Source: Reyranella sp. (GTDB taxonomy: Bacteria; Pseudomonadota; Alphaproteobacteria; Reyranellales; Reyranellaceae). Taken from it: 64,000 bases of DNA. This document shows, piece by piece, positions 18,124 to 27,553 of this stretch. The notes beneath the pieces are model-generated. The model did not search any database. It had not been told where the DNA came from and saw only the letters and a list, made by a program, of their open reading frames with translations. Location: positions 54,133 through 118,132 of the forward strand of contig NZ_JAUSBN010000071.1 of assembly GCF_030651995.1 (NCBI RefSeq), given 5' to 3'. The stretch's first letter is position 1. Every line of letters begins with the position of its first letter. The position numbers were made by a program, and so were the translations under genes.

Positions 18124-19617
18124 TCAGCGCTCGTAGTTTTCGGCGATCAGCCGGTCGAGCAGGCGCACGCCGAAGGCCGTCGCGCCCTTGGGCCTTGTGG
18201 TGTCGCCCTTGCTGGACCACGCGACGCCCGCGATGTCGATATGCGCCCAGGCGACACCCTCCTTAACGAAGCGCTGCAGGAACTGCGCCGCCGTGATCGA
18301 GCCGCCGTCGCGCCCGCCGCCGACATTCTTCATGTCGGCGATCTCGGAGTCGATCAGCTTGTCGTACTTCGGCCCGAGCGGCATGCGCCACAGCTTCTCG
18401 CCAATCCCCGACCCCGCCGCGCGCAGCCGGTTGGACAGCTCCGTGTCGTTGCAGAACAGACCCGCGCGCTCGTGGCCCAGCGCGACGATGATCGCGCCGG
18501 TCAGGGTCGACAGCTCGACCATCGCCTGCGGCTTGAACTTCTCCTGCGCGTACCACATGGCGTCGCACAGGATCAGCCGGCCTTCGGCGTCGGTGTTGAT
18601 GACCTCGACCGTCTGGCCGGACATCGACTTCACGACGTCGCCAGGACGCTGGGCATTGCCGTCGGGCATGTTCTCGACCAGCGCGCACACCGCCACGACG
18701 TTCGCCTTGGCCTTGCGGCCGGCGATCAGCTTCATGGCGCCGGTGACGGCGCCGGCGCCGCCCATGTCCCATTTCATGTCTTCCATGCCGGCGGCCGGCT
18801 TCAGCGAGATGCCACCGGTATCGAAGCACACGCCCTTTCCGATCAGGGCGACGGGGGCCTGCCCCTTCGGGCCGTTCATCCACTTCATGACGAGGAGCTG
18901 CGAGTCGCGGCCGCTGCCCTGCCCTACCGCCAGCAGCGTCTCCATGCCGAGCTTCTTCATCTCGGCCTCGCCCAGAATCTCGACCTTTACGCCAAGCTTG
19001 GTGAGCTCCTTGGCACGGCGCGCGAATTCCACCGGATAGAGAACGTTCGGCGGCTCGCTCACCAGATCGCGCGCCAGGAACACGCCGTCCACCACCGGCT
19101 CGAGCTGGGCATAGGCCTTCCGGGCCTCGGCGGGTGCGGCCAGGACGACGGTGAGGCGCTGGAGCGACAGCTTCTGCTCGGGCTTGTCCTTGGTCTTGTA
19201 CTTGTCGAAACGATAGCTGCGCAGGCGGACGCCCAGCGCGAGATGGGCAGCCAGCTCGGCCGGCGACAGGCGGCTTCCCTTGACCGGGTCGACGACCACG
19301 GTCACGGCGGTATGGCCGGCGGCATTGGCCTCGGCCGCGACCACGCCGCCCAGCTCCTCGGCTGCCCGTGCATCGAGGTCCTGCCCCTTGCCGACGCCCA
19401 GCAGCAGCAGGCGTGCAACTTCACCGGACTGGCCCAGGACGGTCTGGGTCTGGCCCTTGGCTCCGGTGAACCGCCCTGCCTCCAGGGCGCGGGTCACGGC
19501 CCCGTCGGCCGCCGTGTCGACGGCTTCCGCCGTCGCAAGCAGCTGCTTTTCGGCCCCGACGAACACCGCAACATTGCCGGCAAAGGCCTTCGGAAAGGCC
19601 AAAAACTCCACTTTCAT
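18124..19617 (-). CDS. pepA: Leucyl aminopeptidase (M17)
   Basis: Cytosolic metallo-aminopeptidase, 497 residues from the ATG at 19617, which has AGGGG about 7 bases upstream. Motifs include GKGVCFDTGGISLKP (metal and lysine ligands), DMGGAGAV and the M17 signature NTDAEGRLILCDA. PepA homologues also bind DNA in enterobacteria; nothing here indicates that. Transcribed with holC and divergent from a UDP-sugar dehydrogenase. Confidence 0.95.
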   Translation of the reverse strand: MKVEFLAFPKAFAGNVAVFVGAEKQLLATAEAVDTAADGAVTRALEAGRFTGAKGQTQTVLGQSGEVARLLLLGVGKGQDLDARAAEELGGVVAAEANAAGHTAVTVVVDPVKGSRLSPAELAAHLALGVRLRSYRFDKYKTKDKPEQKLSLQRLTVVLAAPAEARKAYAQLEPVVDGVFLARDLVSEPPNVLYPVEFARRAKELTKLGVKVEILGEAEMKKLGMETLLAVGQGSGRDSQLLVMKWMNGPKGQAPVALIGKGVCFDTGGISLKPAAGMEDMKWDMGGAGAVTGAMKLIAGRKAKANVVAVCALVENMPDGNAQRPGDVVKSMSGQTVEVINTDAEGRLILCDAMWYAQEKFKPQAMVELSTLTGAIIVALGHERAGLFCNDTELSNRLRAAGSGIGEKLWRMPLGPKYDKLIDSEIADMKNVGGGRDGGSITAAQFLQRFVKEGVAWAHIDIAGVAWSSKGDTTRPKGATAFGVRLLDRLIAENYER

Positions 19618-19767
19618 CCACATCCCCTGCGCCTGGCGCCTGACTTGACCCGATATTTCGCCCCTGCGACGGGACCGCGCAAGCTGTGTTTGGCCGCCGC
19701 GCCCCTGCAAAATCGGGGTGGCATCGGGACGCAAGCGCCAGTATCAGTACCGGCCCTCAAAACGGAC

Positions 19768-21105
19768 ATGGAAATGACCATAGGAACTCTGCCTCGCGTC
19801 TCGGTCGTCGGTCTCGGCAAGCTCGGTGCCCCCCTCGCCGCGGTGCTCGCCAGCCGCGGCTTCACCGTCATCGGCCTGGATGTGAACAAGACGCTGGTCG
19901 ACTCGATGAACGCCGGCAAGATGCCGATCGTCGAACCGCAGCTCAACGAACTGATCGCCGCGAACAAGGAGCGCCTGTCGGCGACCATGGACGCCAACGA
20001 GGCGATCCAGAAGAGCGACGCCAGCTTCGTGATCGTCCCGACCCCGTCGGACAGCACCGGCTTCTTTTCCAACCGTTTCGTGCTCCAGGCCATGGAGACG
20101 CTCGGCAAGGCCCTGAAGAACAAGCGGGGCTATCACATGGTCGTCATCACCAGCACGGTGATGCCCGGCACCACCGGCACCGAGATCAAGGACGCCCTGG
20201 AGGCCGCCTCCGGCCGCAAGGTCGGCCCCGACCTCGGCCTGTGCTACAATCCGGAGTTCATCGCGCTGGGCAGCGTCGTGCGCGACATGCTGTTCCCCGA
20301 CTCGATCCTGATCGGCGAGAGCGATGCCAAGGCCGGCGATATGCTGCAGACCATCTACCTGCAGATGTGCGAGACGAAGCCGCCGGTGCAGCGCATGAAC
20401 TTCGTCAATGCCGAACTCACCAAGATCTCGGTGAACACCTACGTCACCACCAAGATTTCCTACGCCAACATGCTGGCCGACATCTGCGACCGGATTCCGG
20501 GCGCCGACGTCGACGCCGTGACCAAGGCTCTGGGCGCCGACACCCGCATCGGCGCGAAGTACCTCAAGGGGGCGATGGGCTATGGCGGCCCCTGCTTCCC
20601 GCGCGACAACGTGGCGTTCGCCGCCTTCGCCCGCAAGATCGGCGCGCGCGCCGACGTGGCCGAGGCAACCGACCGCATCAACAACTTCCAGGTCGAGCGC
20701 CTTTCCACTCTCGTCTCGAAGTTCGCCAAGGCGGGCACGCGCATCGCCATCCTCGGCCTCTCCTACAAGCCGCACACGCCGGTGGTGGAAGAGAGCCACA
20801 GCGTGAAGCTGGCCGCCAAGCTCGCCGATGCGGGCTATGTGGTCACCGTGCACGATCCGCTGGCGCAGGATGCCGCGCTCGCCGTGCTGGGCGACAAGGT
20901 GGTCGGCGCCTCCTCGATAGAGGGTGCGGTGCGCGAGTGCGACCTGCTGATCGTCGCGACCGGCTGGCCGCAGTACAAGGACATCTCGCCCGACTGCTGC
21001 AAGCGGGAGGGTCAGCGTCTGACCGTTCTCGACCTGTGGCGGACGCTGCCCGCCGACAAGTTCGAAGAGGTCGCCGACCTTCTGTATCTCGGATCGGGCC
21101 GGTAG
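19768..21105 (+). CDS. UDP-glucose/GDP-mannose-type nucleotide-sugar dehydrogenase
   Basis: Oxidises a nucleotide sugar C6 alcohol to the acid in two NAD-dependent steps. The 445-residue protein has the N-terminal VSVVGLGKLGAPLAAVLASRG Rossmann motif and the catalytic cysteine in GYGGPCFPRDN. The C-terminal UDP-binding domain starts near KAGTRIAILGLSYKPHT. The common GGSCFPKD is GGPCFPRD here, so the exact sugar (UDP-Glc, UDP-ManNAc, other) is open. A second ATG lies 6 bases inside; neither has a strong Shine-Dalgarno sequence. It stands at the head of the glycan region but is separated from it by a terminator. Confidence 0.88.
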   Translation: MEMTIGTLPRVSVVGLGKLGAPLAAVLASRGFTVIGLDVNKTLVDSMNAGKMPIVEPQLNELIAANKERLSATMDANEAIQKSDASFVIVPTPSDSTGFFSNRFVLQAMETLGKALKNKRGYHMVVITSTVMPGTTGTEIKDALEAASGRKVGPDLGLCYNPEFIALGSVVRDMLFPDSILIGESDAKAGDMLQTIYLQMCETKPPVQRMNFVNAELTKISVNTYVTTKISYANMLADICDRIPGADVDAVTKALGADTRIGAKYLKGAMGYGGPCFPRDNVAFAAFARKIGARADVAEATDRINNFQVERLSTLVSKFAKAGTRIAILGLSYKPHTPVVEESHSVKLAAKLADAGYVVTVHDPLAQDAALAVLGDKVVGASSIEGAVRECDLLIVATGWPQYKDISPDCCKREGQRLTVLDLWRTLPADKFEEVADLLYLGSGR

Positions 21106-21133
21106 AGCCGGCGTTTCAGCATCACTGAACGTC

Positions 21134-21158
21134 AAAGCCCGCATCGTGCGGGCTTTTT
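21134..21158 (+). terminator. Intrinsic terminator after the nucleotide-sugar dehydrogenase
   Basis: Ten-base perfect stem AAAGCCCGCA / TGCGGGCTTT with a TCG loop and a T tail, 28 bp past the stop. It isolates the dehydrogenase from the PhyH-like gene downstream. Confidence 0.9.
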
Positions 21159-21251
21159 CATGTGCCCTCGGGTTTGTTGAGTTGCTGGCATTTAAGCCGC
21201 ACACTCACACTGGAATTTTCTCCTGCGAGCAATGCGAGACAGGCTCATCAA

Positions 21252-22244
21252 ATGACTGTTTTCACCGACCTTACCGGCAGAGCCATCACGGCAATTCGCC
21301 GTAGCACGCCTCGGCACAAGTGGGACGAGATCGCGGAAGTGATCGTCCGGGACCGGCAGAAGGTGGAGGCCGAGCTGAAGTCAGCGGCGCCGCAATCCAA
21401 TTTCCGCGCACTGCTGCCGGAACTGAGGGAGCGTTCGCATGTCAAGATTCCGGGCCTGCTCGAAAATGCCGCCCAGCTTCGCGACTACTTCGGAACACTG
21501 CCCGTTCACAAGGGAGCGCATGTCTTCTCTTTCGACGGGGCGATGCGGTCCCTCGCTGACGTGCGCTCGGACTTCCCGATGGCAGGCTACAACTCGGATT
21601 TCGTCCTGAAGGCACCGGGCCTGCTGGAAGCCCTCAACGATCCCGCGCTGATCGATCTCATCGAGCAGTATCTCGGCTGTGTTCCAACGCTTTATTCGCT
21701 CAATGCCTGGTGGACGTTCCCCGCCCAAAAGCCCGAGATGACGAATGTGCAGTTCTTCCACAGGGATACCGATGACTGGCGGTTCCTGACGCTGTTCCTC
21801 TACCTCACGGACGTCGGCCCGGACGGCGGACCACACGAGGTGATCCCCGGATCGCATTCGGTCGACGGGATGAAGAAGTTATTGAAGTCGGTGCCGTGGT
21901 GGCGCTCCAAGATGGATGTCGAGCGCAGCTTCGTCGACGACATGGGCGAGGAGTTTTCCAGCGCCTGCGAGCAGCACTTCAGGAACGCCGCCGTACAGCT
22001 CACCGGGCCGGCCGGCTCCATGTTCCTCGTGAACACGCTCGCGCTGCATCGCGGCATCGTTCCGACGCGCACCGACAGGCTGATCATCTGGGCCCGATAC
22101 GGGCTTGGCCCCAACACCAACTCGGCGGACCTCGAAAGGGGTCCCCTGGGAATCCGCCTCGTCCCGACGAAACTTCAGGGCACGCCCCGCGAGAAGTACA
22201 TCAATCGCCTTCTCGTGCAGTTCGATCGAAAGCCGGAGAACTGA
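21252..22244 (+). CDS. PhyH-like Fe(II)/2-oxoglutarate dioxygenase
   Basis: Phytanoyl-CoA dioxygenase-family protein of 330 residues. The facial triad can be proposed as His and Asp in FFHRDTDDWRF (H-x-D) and the distal His in LALHRGIVPTRTDR, with the following Arg for 2-oxoglutarate. GGPHEVIPGSH is another family hallmark. Start chosen at 21252 (MTVFTDLTG); an upstream extension overlaps the terminator region. In this setting it could hydroxylate a sugar or lipid precursor of the surface glycan (inference). Confidence 0.8.
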   Translation: MTVFTDLTGRAITAIRRSTPRHKWDEIAEVIVRDRQKVEAELKSAAPQSNFRALLPELRERSHVKIPGLLENAAQLRDYFGTLPVHKGAHVFSFDGAMRSLADVRSDFPMAGYNSDFVLKAPGLLEALNDPALIDLIEQYLGCVPTLYSLNAWWTFPAQKPEMTNVQFFHRDTDDWRFLTLFLYLTDVGPDGGPHEVIPGSHSVDGMKKLLKSVPWWRSKMDVERSFVDDMGEEFSSACEQHFRNAAVQLTGPAGSMFLVNTLALHRGIVPTRTDRLIIWARYGLGPNTNSADLERGPLGIRLVPTKLQGTPREKYINRLLVQFDRKPEN

Positions 22245-22263
22245 GGCCGGGCAAGCCGATCAA

Positions 22264-23841
22264 CTATATCGCGCGACGTCCCCGGAAGCGCAGAACCTTG
22301 CCGCGAAGGCTCGGATCGACGCGCGGCAAACCGGCAAGAACCTGGCTGCAGAACGGGTTGATGTTGGCGCCGACATAGTCCGTGAACAGCGGCCAGAACT
22401 TGTTGTAGATCACGTTCACGCCGACGAAGCGACGCGGGGTCCGCCGACCCGGAGGCCGCGTTTCCGCCTCCATCGAAGCCGCCTGTTTGAAGAGCTTCGC
22501 GACGACCTTGAGGCGCTTGGTATCCAACGGACCGGCCTGCCGTCCTATGCGGATGGGCTCCTCCGCATCCTGCGTTGCCAGGCCGAACTCGAAGATGAAC
22601 ATCTCCGCCCTCGGAAGCAGATCTTCGAAGGCGCCCCTCTCCTCTCCCTCCAGATCCGACGGAAGGCCTTCGCACTCGTTCGGCACCAGAACCGGACCGG
22701 TGAATCCCATGGCCCGCCACGCCGTGAGGAACCGCTCGACGAACTCACCGCGGGCTCCCACGATCATCACCGACGTCGAACGCGGATAGGTCAGCATCTG
22801 ATCGGCCACGAAGGGCAAGGTGTGGTCGATATCGTAGGTCAGATCGTCGTAGAGGAACCATTCCAGGCTGGTCGACGTGTACGGCACCGTGGCCGGCTTC
22901 AAGGCCGCATCGAGTCCTGCCGTGAAGCGCTGGTAGGACGTCTCGCGGTCGAGCCTCACTTCCTCGATCTCGACGTCCGGCCAACCCCAGTTCTCGGCCT
23001 GCTCCGGAACGTAAGGCGTCGACACGTTCCAGATGTATTGATCCTGGTCGTTCATCCGGGTCTGCCGGCCCTTGTTGTTGGCGGCGGCAACGCGGGTATG
23101 ATCGCAGTGATAGCCGAAGACCTTGTCGATCAGCGTGTCGACGCGCCCACGATACAGGGCAAGGCGCGCGGCCAGGTTCGAGTCGCAATGCCAGCCCAGC
23201 AGCATCGATTCGTCGAAACCATGGATCGCGAACATGTCCTCGCGAAGCGCTGCCTGGAAGTCGCCCAAGGCATCATACTTCATGGGCATGAAGTTATGGA
23301 CGACCTGGTTCAGGTGGTAGCGGACCGACCAGTCCCGCAGCTTGGCGAGATTGCCGGCCGGATCCCGGCGGTCGAAGGCAGCTTCCCACAGCATTTCCGG
23401 AAGTTCGAAGCGCGGTATCTGGTAGAAACCATCAGGAACGGCGCCCAGGATATCGCTGAGCGATTCGCCCTCGATGCGGGGCACCAGCAGCATGTCGGTG
23501 TTGGTGTAGAGGACCCACCGGTTCCGCGGGTTCGACCGGCGCAGTGCCACGTTGCGGGATTGAGCCTCCAGCGCGACCAGATGCGTCTTCGACCTGAGAT
23601 GCGCATGCTGTTCGGGGCGGATCCTCAGCACCCGCATGACCTTCTTGGCCTTCTCCGTCAGGGTGTCGTGAATCGCCTCGGGAAAGGTCGGGTGATCGTC
23701 GGGCGTGTTGTAGTCGACGAAGAGAATCTCATCGTCCGGATCCGACATCACCTCGGCGATCGCATTGAAGCTGATGGCCGCCCGCTTGTGGAGATTGTAG
23801 CCGTGGGTGTCGTTGCGGCCATAGAGAATGACGGAAAACAT
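22264..23841 (-). CDS. Glycosyltransferase-like protein (GT-A fold), unusual C-terminus
   Basis: Protein of 525 residues. The start MFSVILYGRNDTHGYNLHKR and the DxD-like YTNTDMLLVPR indicate a nucleotide-sugar transferase of GT-A type in the first ~300 residues. The remaining ~220 residues form a separate domain I do not recognise, rich in aromatic and acidic positions. The ATG at 23841 has GCGAGG five bases upstream; a TTG seven codons earlier lacks a ribosome-binding site. It follows the TPR gene by 25 bp and its stop is 19 bp from the convergent PhyH gene. Confidence 0.68.
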   Translation of the reverse strand: MFSVILYGRNDTHGYNLHKRAAISFNAIAEVMSDPDDEILFVDYNTPDDHPTFPEAIHDTLTEKAKKVMRVLRIRPEQHAHLRSKTHLVALEAQSRNVALRRSNPRNRWVLYTNTDMLLVPRIEGESLSDILGAVPDGFYQIPRFELPEMLWEAAFDRRDPAGNLAKLRDWSVRYHLNQVVHNFMPMKYDALGDFQAALREDMFAIHGFDESMLLGWHCDSNLAARLALYRGRVDTLIDKVFGYHCDHTRVAAANNKGRQTRMNDQDQYIWNVSTPYVPEQAENWGWPDVEIEEVRLDRETSYQRFTAGLDAALKPATVPYTSTSLEWFLYDDLTYDIDHTLPFVADQMLTYPRSTSVMIVGARGEFVERFLTAWRAMGFTGPVLVPNECEGLPSDLEGEERGAFEDLLPRAEMFIFEFGLATQDAEEPIRIGRQAGPLDTKRLKVVAKLFKQAASMEAETRPPGRRTPRRFVGVNVIYNKFWPLFTDYVGANINPFCSQVLAGLPRVDPSLRGKVLRFRGRRAI

Positions 23842-23866
23842 GATACCTCGCGTGAGGGGCAATCAC

Positions 23867-25000
23867 TCAGGGAGCGGAACGCGCCAGCTCGTTGCGGGCT
23901 GCTGCGTATTCCACGAGCGTGGGCTGACCGGTGTCCACGACCTGCTGCCAATATGAGCGGGCGGCGGACCGATCCCGGGCATGCGCGGCCACACCGAGCT
24001 GAAACAGCGCTTCGGCACGACGGGCAGCGCTGTCGGCTTGAGCCATCACTTCCGACTCGGAAACCTTTCCAGACTGCAACGCCAGCAGCGACGAGACCCA
24101 GGGATCGCCGTCGACGAAGCCGTCGGCGGACAAGGGCCGTCCAAGCCGGAGCAATGCGGTGCGCAGATACACCGTCCAGTAGGGATCGCGGCGGTCGTTC
24201 CTGACCATCGTTTCGAGATGGGCCAGCGCGAGCTCATGATCAGCGAGACGCATGGCAACATAGGCACTCGCGGCCGGACGACCGCCGAGCAGAGCGAGTT
24301 GCTGCCGCCAGTCGCCGTTGGCCTGCTCGACGTGTCCGAGCGCCACATGGGCAATACCCCGGGCGTTCAAGGCTTCCGGGTCCTTCGGGCGCGCGGCGAT
24401 CACCCTGTCGAGGACCTCGAGAGCGGCAGCGTGCCGGCCCAGGGCGGACAGCGCTTCACCCTTCAGCGCCAGAGCGTCCAGCGAGTTGGGGTGAAGCTTC
24501 AGGGTGCGTTCATAGTCGGCCAGCGCCAGGTCGGGCTGCCGGTCGGCGAGATAGGCATTCCCGCGCGCGAGGTGCGGCAAGGCGAATTTCTTGAGCGACT
24601 TCAGAACCCTCGTATAGGCGACGATCTCGGCGGTATGCGATCCCTGCTGGCGCAGCACGAAGTGCCGGTCCGGGGCCCCTGGCCGCCCGGCCTGCCGGAG
24701 CCTGCGGGCCTGCTCGTATTTCGCGGACGCCGCGGCCATGTCGCCGCCCATGTCGAGGGCCTCGGCTTCGGCCTCGATCGCATCCGAAAAACCAGGAGCG
24801 ATCTCGATCGCCTGCCGGAGCAGGCGTATGGCTGTCTCGCCGTCACCAGTACGAAAGAGCGCCGTTGCGCGCAGGAAGAGATGTTCCGCTTCACTGCCGT
24901 TGCCGCCCGGGACCCACTCGTCTGCCGCTTGCCGCCGCCGCGTACTGAGCGCCTCTCGCAGGCTTCCCGACAGGCGCAACAACATCCCTGAGTTACTCAC
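23867..25000 (-). CDS. Tetratricopeptide-repeat protein
   Basis: Soluble protein of 377 residues built from TPR units, for example ALFRTGDGETAIRLLRQAIE, GNAYLADRQPDLALADYERT, and GEALSALGRHAAALEVLDRV, roughly residues 40-260. No signal peptide. GTG start at 25000 with GGGAG eight bases upstream; an ATG at 24985 is the alternative. TPR proteins beside glycosyltransferases often act as scaffolds or as part of the transferase. It is co-oriented with the downstream transferase gene, so a joint function is likely but unproven. Confidence 0.75.
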   Translation of the reverse strand: MSNSGMLLRLSGSLREALSTRRRQAADEWVPGGNGSEAEHLFLRATALFRTGDGETAIRLLRQAIEIAPGFSDAIEAEAEALDMGGDMAAASAKYEQARRLRQAGRPGAPDRHFVLRQQGSHTAEIVAYTRVLKSLKKFALPHLARGNAYLADRQPDLALADYERTLKLHPNSLDALALKGEALSALGRHAAALEVLDRVIAARPKDPEALNARGIAHVALGHVEQANGDWRQQLALLGGRPAASAYVAMRLADHELALAHLETMVRNDRRDPYWTVYLRTALLRLGRPLSADGFVDGDPWVSSLLALQSGKVSESEVMAQADSAARRAEALFQLGVAAHARDRSAARSYWQQVVDTGQPTLVEYAAARNELARSAP

Positions 25001-25274
25001 AAAATTGCTCCCGCACGGTAGGGGACCGAATAAGCCGCGACGCCGGCCGGGGCCTTGTCCTGCCCCGAGATTGCTCGCAGAACTGCCAGAACGCTCCGAT
25101 AGCCCGCCAAACCGCCATTTCGGCCTGTCCGCTAACTTAGCGTCGCAGGAACGTCAAGGCACCGATCACCCCGCAGGGTGTGCCACGCAGGCACGCAATT
25201 GACGGAATTCTACCGCATCGATAACAAACCGCCCCACAAGACGGCACTTAGGCCGTTCGAGCAGGTGTCAACGA
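25001..25274. other. Divergent intergenic region with small hairpins
   Basis: 274 bp between the divergent TPR and glycosyltransferase genes, noticeably less GC-rich towards the right. It contains two adjacent small hairpins, CACCC/GGGTG at 25167-25180 and GTGCC/GGCAC at 25180-25194, immediately before a promoter-like element. No open frame with coding character was seen. Confidence 0.5.
25199..25227 (+). promoter_or_regulatory. Candidate sigma-70-like promoter for the glycan genes
   Basis: TTGACG, a 17-base spacer, then TAACAA, located 48-76 bp upstream of the glycosyltransferase start at 25275. The -35 is near consensus and the -10 is weak. It would drive the two-gene unit 25275-27553. Confidence 0.3.
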
Positions 25275-26339
25275 ATGAATGCCCCGCCCTATCTCAGCAT
25301 CGTTGGCTGGGCACGGAACGACGGTTACACGCCGAATTACGCAAAGCGCCTTGAACACTCCCTGGGCTTCCTCGTCCGCCAGCTCGACAGCTACAAGATC
25401 CCCTCCGAGGTGATCGTCGTGGAGTGGAACCCCCCGCCCGGGAATCCCCTCCTGGCGGACCTGCTGAATGGCTTCCTCGGCAGCACATCCCACGCGAGCG
25501 TTCGGTTCATCGTCGTGCCCCCGCAATTCCATCGTGGCCCGCGCGGCTGGGAGAAACGCGGGATGCACGTAAACCACGCGGCCAATGTCGGCCTGCGGCG
25601 GGCCAGGGGTCGTTTTGTGACGCCCAAGGCGCTGGATACGTTCTATTCGGAGAAGCTTGTATCGACGATCGGCCAGTTCGACCTCGACGACCGGCGCGTC
25701 TATCGCTGCGACAGGCTGGATGCCCGCATGGAGGACGAGTCGTGGCTCGACCTTCCGGATGATGAACTCCTGGCGGCGCTGGCGCGCCATGTCGTCCTCA
25801 GGAACGACCGGCTGACTCACAGCATCGACTGGAAGATGCGGGATCTCCACACCAATGCCTGCGGCGACTTCATCCTGATGTCCACGCCGAGGTGGCACGA
25901 GATCCGAGGCTACCAGAAGGACCCGACCGTCCTCTGCCTGGATTCCGATTCGATCGCGCTCCATGCCGCGGCCGCGCATGGTGCGTCCGAGGTCCACTGG
26001 CAGGAGGAGTGCATCTACAAGGTCGTGCACGGAAACACCCATGCCCAGCGCGTGACCACGATCTGGAAAGACTGGCAACTCAGGCTTGACCACTATCTGA
26101 TCAGGCGCCACCGGCGGGAACTGGCGATGAATCTGCGGGTATGGCTCGACTATCCCCGGCGCCGCGTCCGCGGCCTGGAAGAGATCCTCGCTCCCTCGAT
26201 CGAACGCCACTTCGTGGCCAAGGCGGCTCGGTATGCGAAGAACGACACTTCCCTCGTGACGAATGATCCCGACTGGGGCCTGGGCCGCGAGACCCTGACG
26301 GAACGGACCGTGGCTCGCGCGGCCTGGGACGTGCCATGA
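25275..26339 (+). CDS. Glycosyltransferase-like protein
   Basis: Protein of 354 residues beginning YLSIVGWARNDGYTPNY and containing VIVVEWNPPPGNPLLADLL, the phosphate/nucleotide-binding style start of GT-A transferases. Later GDFILMSTPRWHEIRGY and LDSDSIALHAAA resemble the C-terminal acceptor-binding region of galactosyltransferase-like families; a classic DxD is not obvious, LDSDS being the nearest. Its stop overlaps the next ATG by four bases (ATGA at 26336), so it is translationally coupled to the HddC-GmhB fusion. Confidence 0.65.
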   Translation: MNAPPYLSIVGWARNDGYTPNYAKRLEHSLGFLVRQLDSYKIPSEVIVVEWNPPPGNPLLADLLNGFLGSTSHASVRFIVVPPQFHRGPRGWEKRGMHVNHAANVGLRRARGRFVTPKALDTFYSEKLVSTIGQFDLDDRRVYRCDRLDARMEDESWLDLPDDELLAALARHVVLRNDRLTHSIDWKMRDLHTNACGDFILMSTPRWHEIRGYQKDPTVLCLDSDSIALHAAAAHGASEVHWQEECIYKVVHGNTHAQRVTTIWKDWQLRLDHYLIRRHRRELAMNLRVWLDYPRRRVRGLEEILAPSIERHFVAKAARYAKNDTSLVTNDPDWGLGRETLTERTVARAAWDVP

Positions 26340-27553
26340 CCGTCCGGCAGGTCGTCTGCCTGGTCGGCGGGCTCGGGACGCGCCTCGGTCCGCTCACCCA
26401 GAATATGCCCAAGCCCCTTCTGAAGGTCGGAGGCCGGCCCTTTCTCGACTATCTGATAGACGAGGCAAACCGTTTCGGCCTCGAGCGATTGCTGCTGCTG
26501 GCGGGGCATAATGCCGGCGAAGTCGTGCGACACTATGCGGGCAAGGTCGTCGGCGGTCTGTCGATCGACGTGGTCGTGGAAACGGCGCCCCTGGGCACGG
26601 CAGGCGCCCTCGCCAACGCCGCTCACGCCCTCGATCCGGTCTTTTTCCTGGCCAATGGCGATTCCTTCTTCGGCTTCAACTGGCTGGCCCTCGTGCCGGC
26701 TCTCGAGCGCGACGACTGGACGATGCACCTCGCGCTGGCCAGAGGTGTCGCCGGGGGGCGGTACGGCCGCGTCGAAACCCGCGGGAGCCGCATATCGCGG
26801 TTCCTGCCCAAGGCGGAAAGCGAGCTCCCCATCAACGCCGGCATCTATCTCGTCCGGCGTCGGATCCTCGAGAGGATCCGCAGCGTCCCCAGCTCGCTCG
26901 AGAACGACATTCTCCCTCCGCTCGCCTCGGAGGGCGAACTCCTGGGGCTCGCCGCGGAAGGCACCTTCATCGACATCGGGGTTCCCGACGATTTTGCACG
27001 CTCGCAGCAGGTCATGCCGGCCTTCACGCGCAGGCCGGCTGCGTTCCTCGACCGGGACGGTGTGATCAATCACGACGATAACTACGTGCATCGCCCCGAG
27101 CAGATACGCTGGATCGACGGGGCAAAGGAGGCGATCCGCTGGCTGAACGATGCCGGCTACTATGTGTTCGCCGTTACGAACCAGGCAGGCGTCGCGCGCG
27201 GCTACTATGGCGAGGACGACGTAAGGTCTCTTCATGGCTGGATGCAGAGCGAGCTGCAAAGCGCCGGCGCGCATGTGGATCGTTTCGAGTACTGCCCCTA
27301 TCACCCCGAGGGGGCGGTCGAGCGATATCGGCGGGTTTCCGAGCTGCGCAAGCCGGCACCGGGGATGATCCTCAAGCTTCGGAAGGAATGGAACGTCGAC
27401 ATGGAAGGGTCTTTCATGATCGGCGACCGTGACATCGACATGCAGGCGGCGGCCGCGGCCGGCATCTCCGGCTATCAGTTTTCCGGCGGCAACCTGCTCG
27501 ACTTCGTCAGGATGCGCGTGCCGGCGACACGAAGAAGCTCCTCTGCGCGTTGA
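26336..27553 (+). CDS. HddC-like nucleotidyltransferase fused to GmhB-like HAD phosphatase
   Basis: Two enzymes in one 405-residue chain. Residues 1-225 are a sugar-1-phosphate nucleotidyltransferase (GGLGTRLGPLTQNMPKPLLK at 11-30, LANGD at 105-109, INAGIYLV at 166-173). Residues 233-390 are a HAD-IIIA phosphatase (FLDRDGVIN at 237-245 with nucleophile Asp239, TNQAG at 281-285, MIGDRDIDMQAA). This matches HddC plus GmhB, steps of GDP-D-glycero-alpha-D-manno-heptose synthesis. Three of the four zinc ligands of E. coli GmhB are replaced: the CxH pair is C320-P-Y322 and the CxC pair reads S335-E-L337. The 3' end overlaps the convergent aldo/keto reductase by 47 bp. Confidence 0.82.
   Translation: MTVRQVVCLVGGLGTRLGPLTQNMPKPLLKVGGRPFLDYLIDEANRFGLERLLLLAGHNAGEVVRHYAGKVVGGLSIDVVVETAPLGTAGALANAAHALDPVFFLANGDSFFGFNWLALVPALERDDWTMHLALARGVAGGRYGRVETRGSRISRFLPKAESELPINAGIYLVRRRILERIRSVPSSLENDILPPLASEGELLGLAAEGTFIDIGVPDDFARSQQVMPAFTRRPAAFLDRDGVINHDDNYVHRPEQIRWIDGAKEAIRWLNDAGYYVFAVTNQAGVARGYYGEDDVRSLHGWMQSELQSAGAHVDRFEYCPYHPEGAVERYRRVSELRKPAPGMILKLRKEWNVDMEGSFMIGDRDIDMQAAAAAGISGYQFSGGNLLDFVRMRVPATRRSSSAR

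Noticed and set aside
18100..19767. Long upstream extension of the nucleotide-sugar dehydrogenase frame
   Set aside because: It is antisense to pepA, and the enzyme's recognisable N-terminus begins at 19768.
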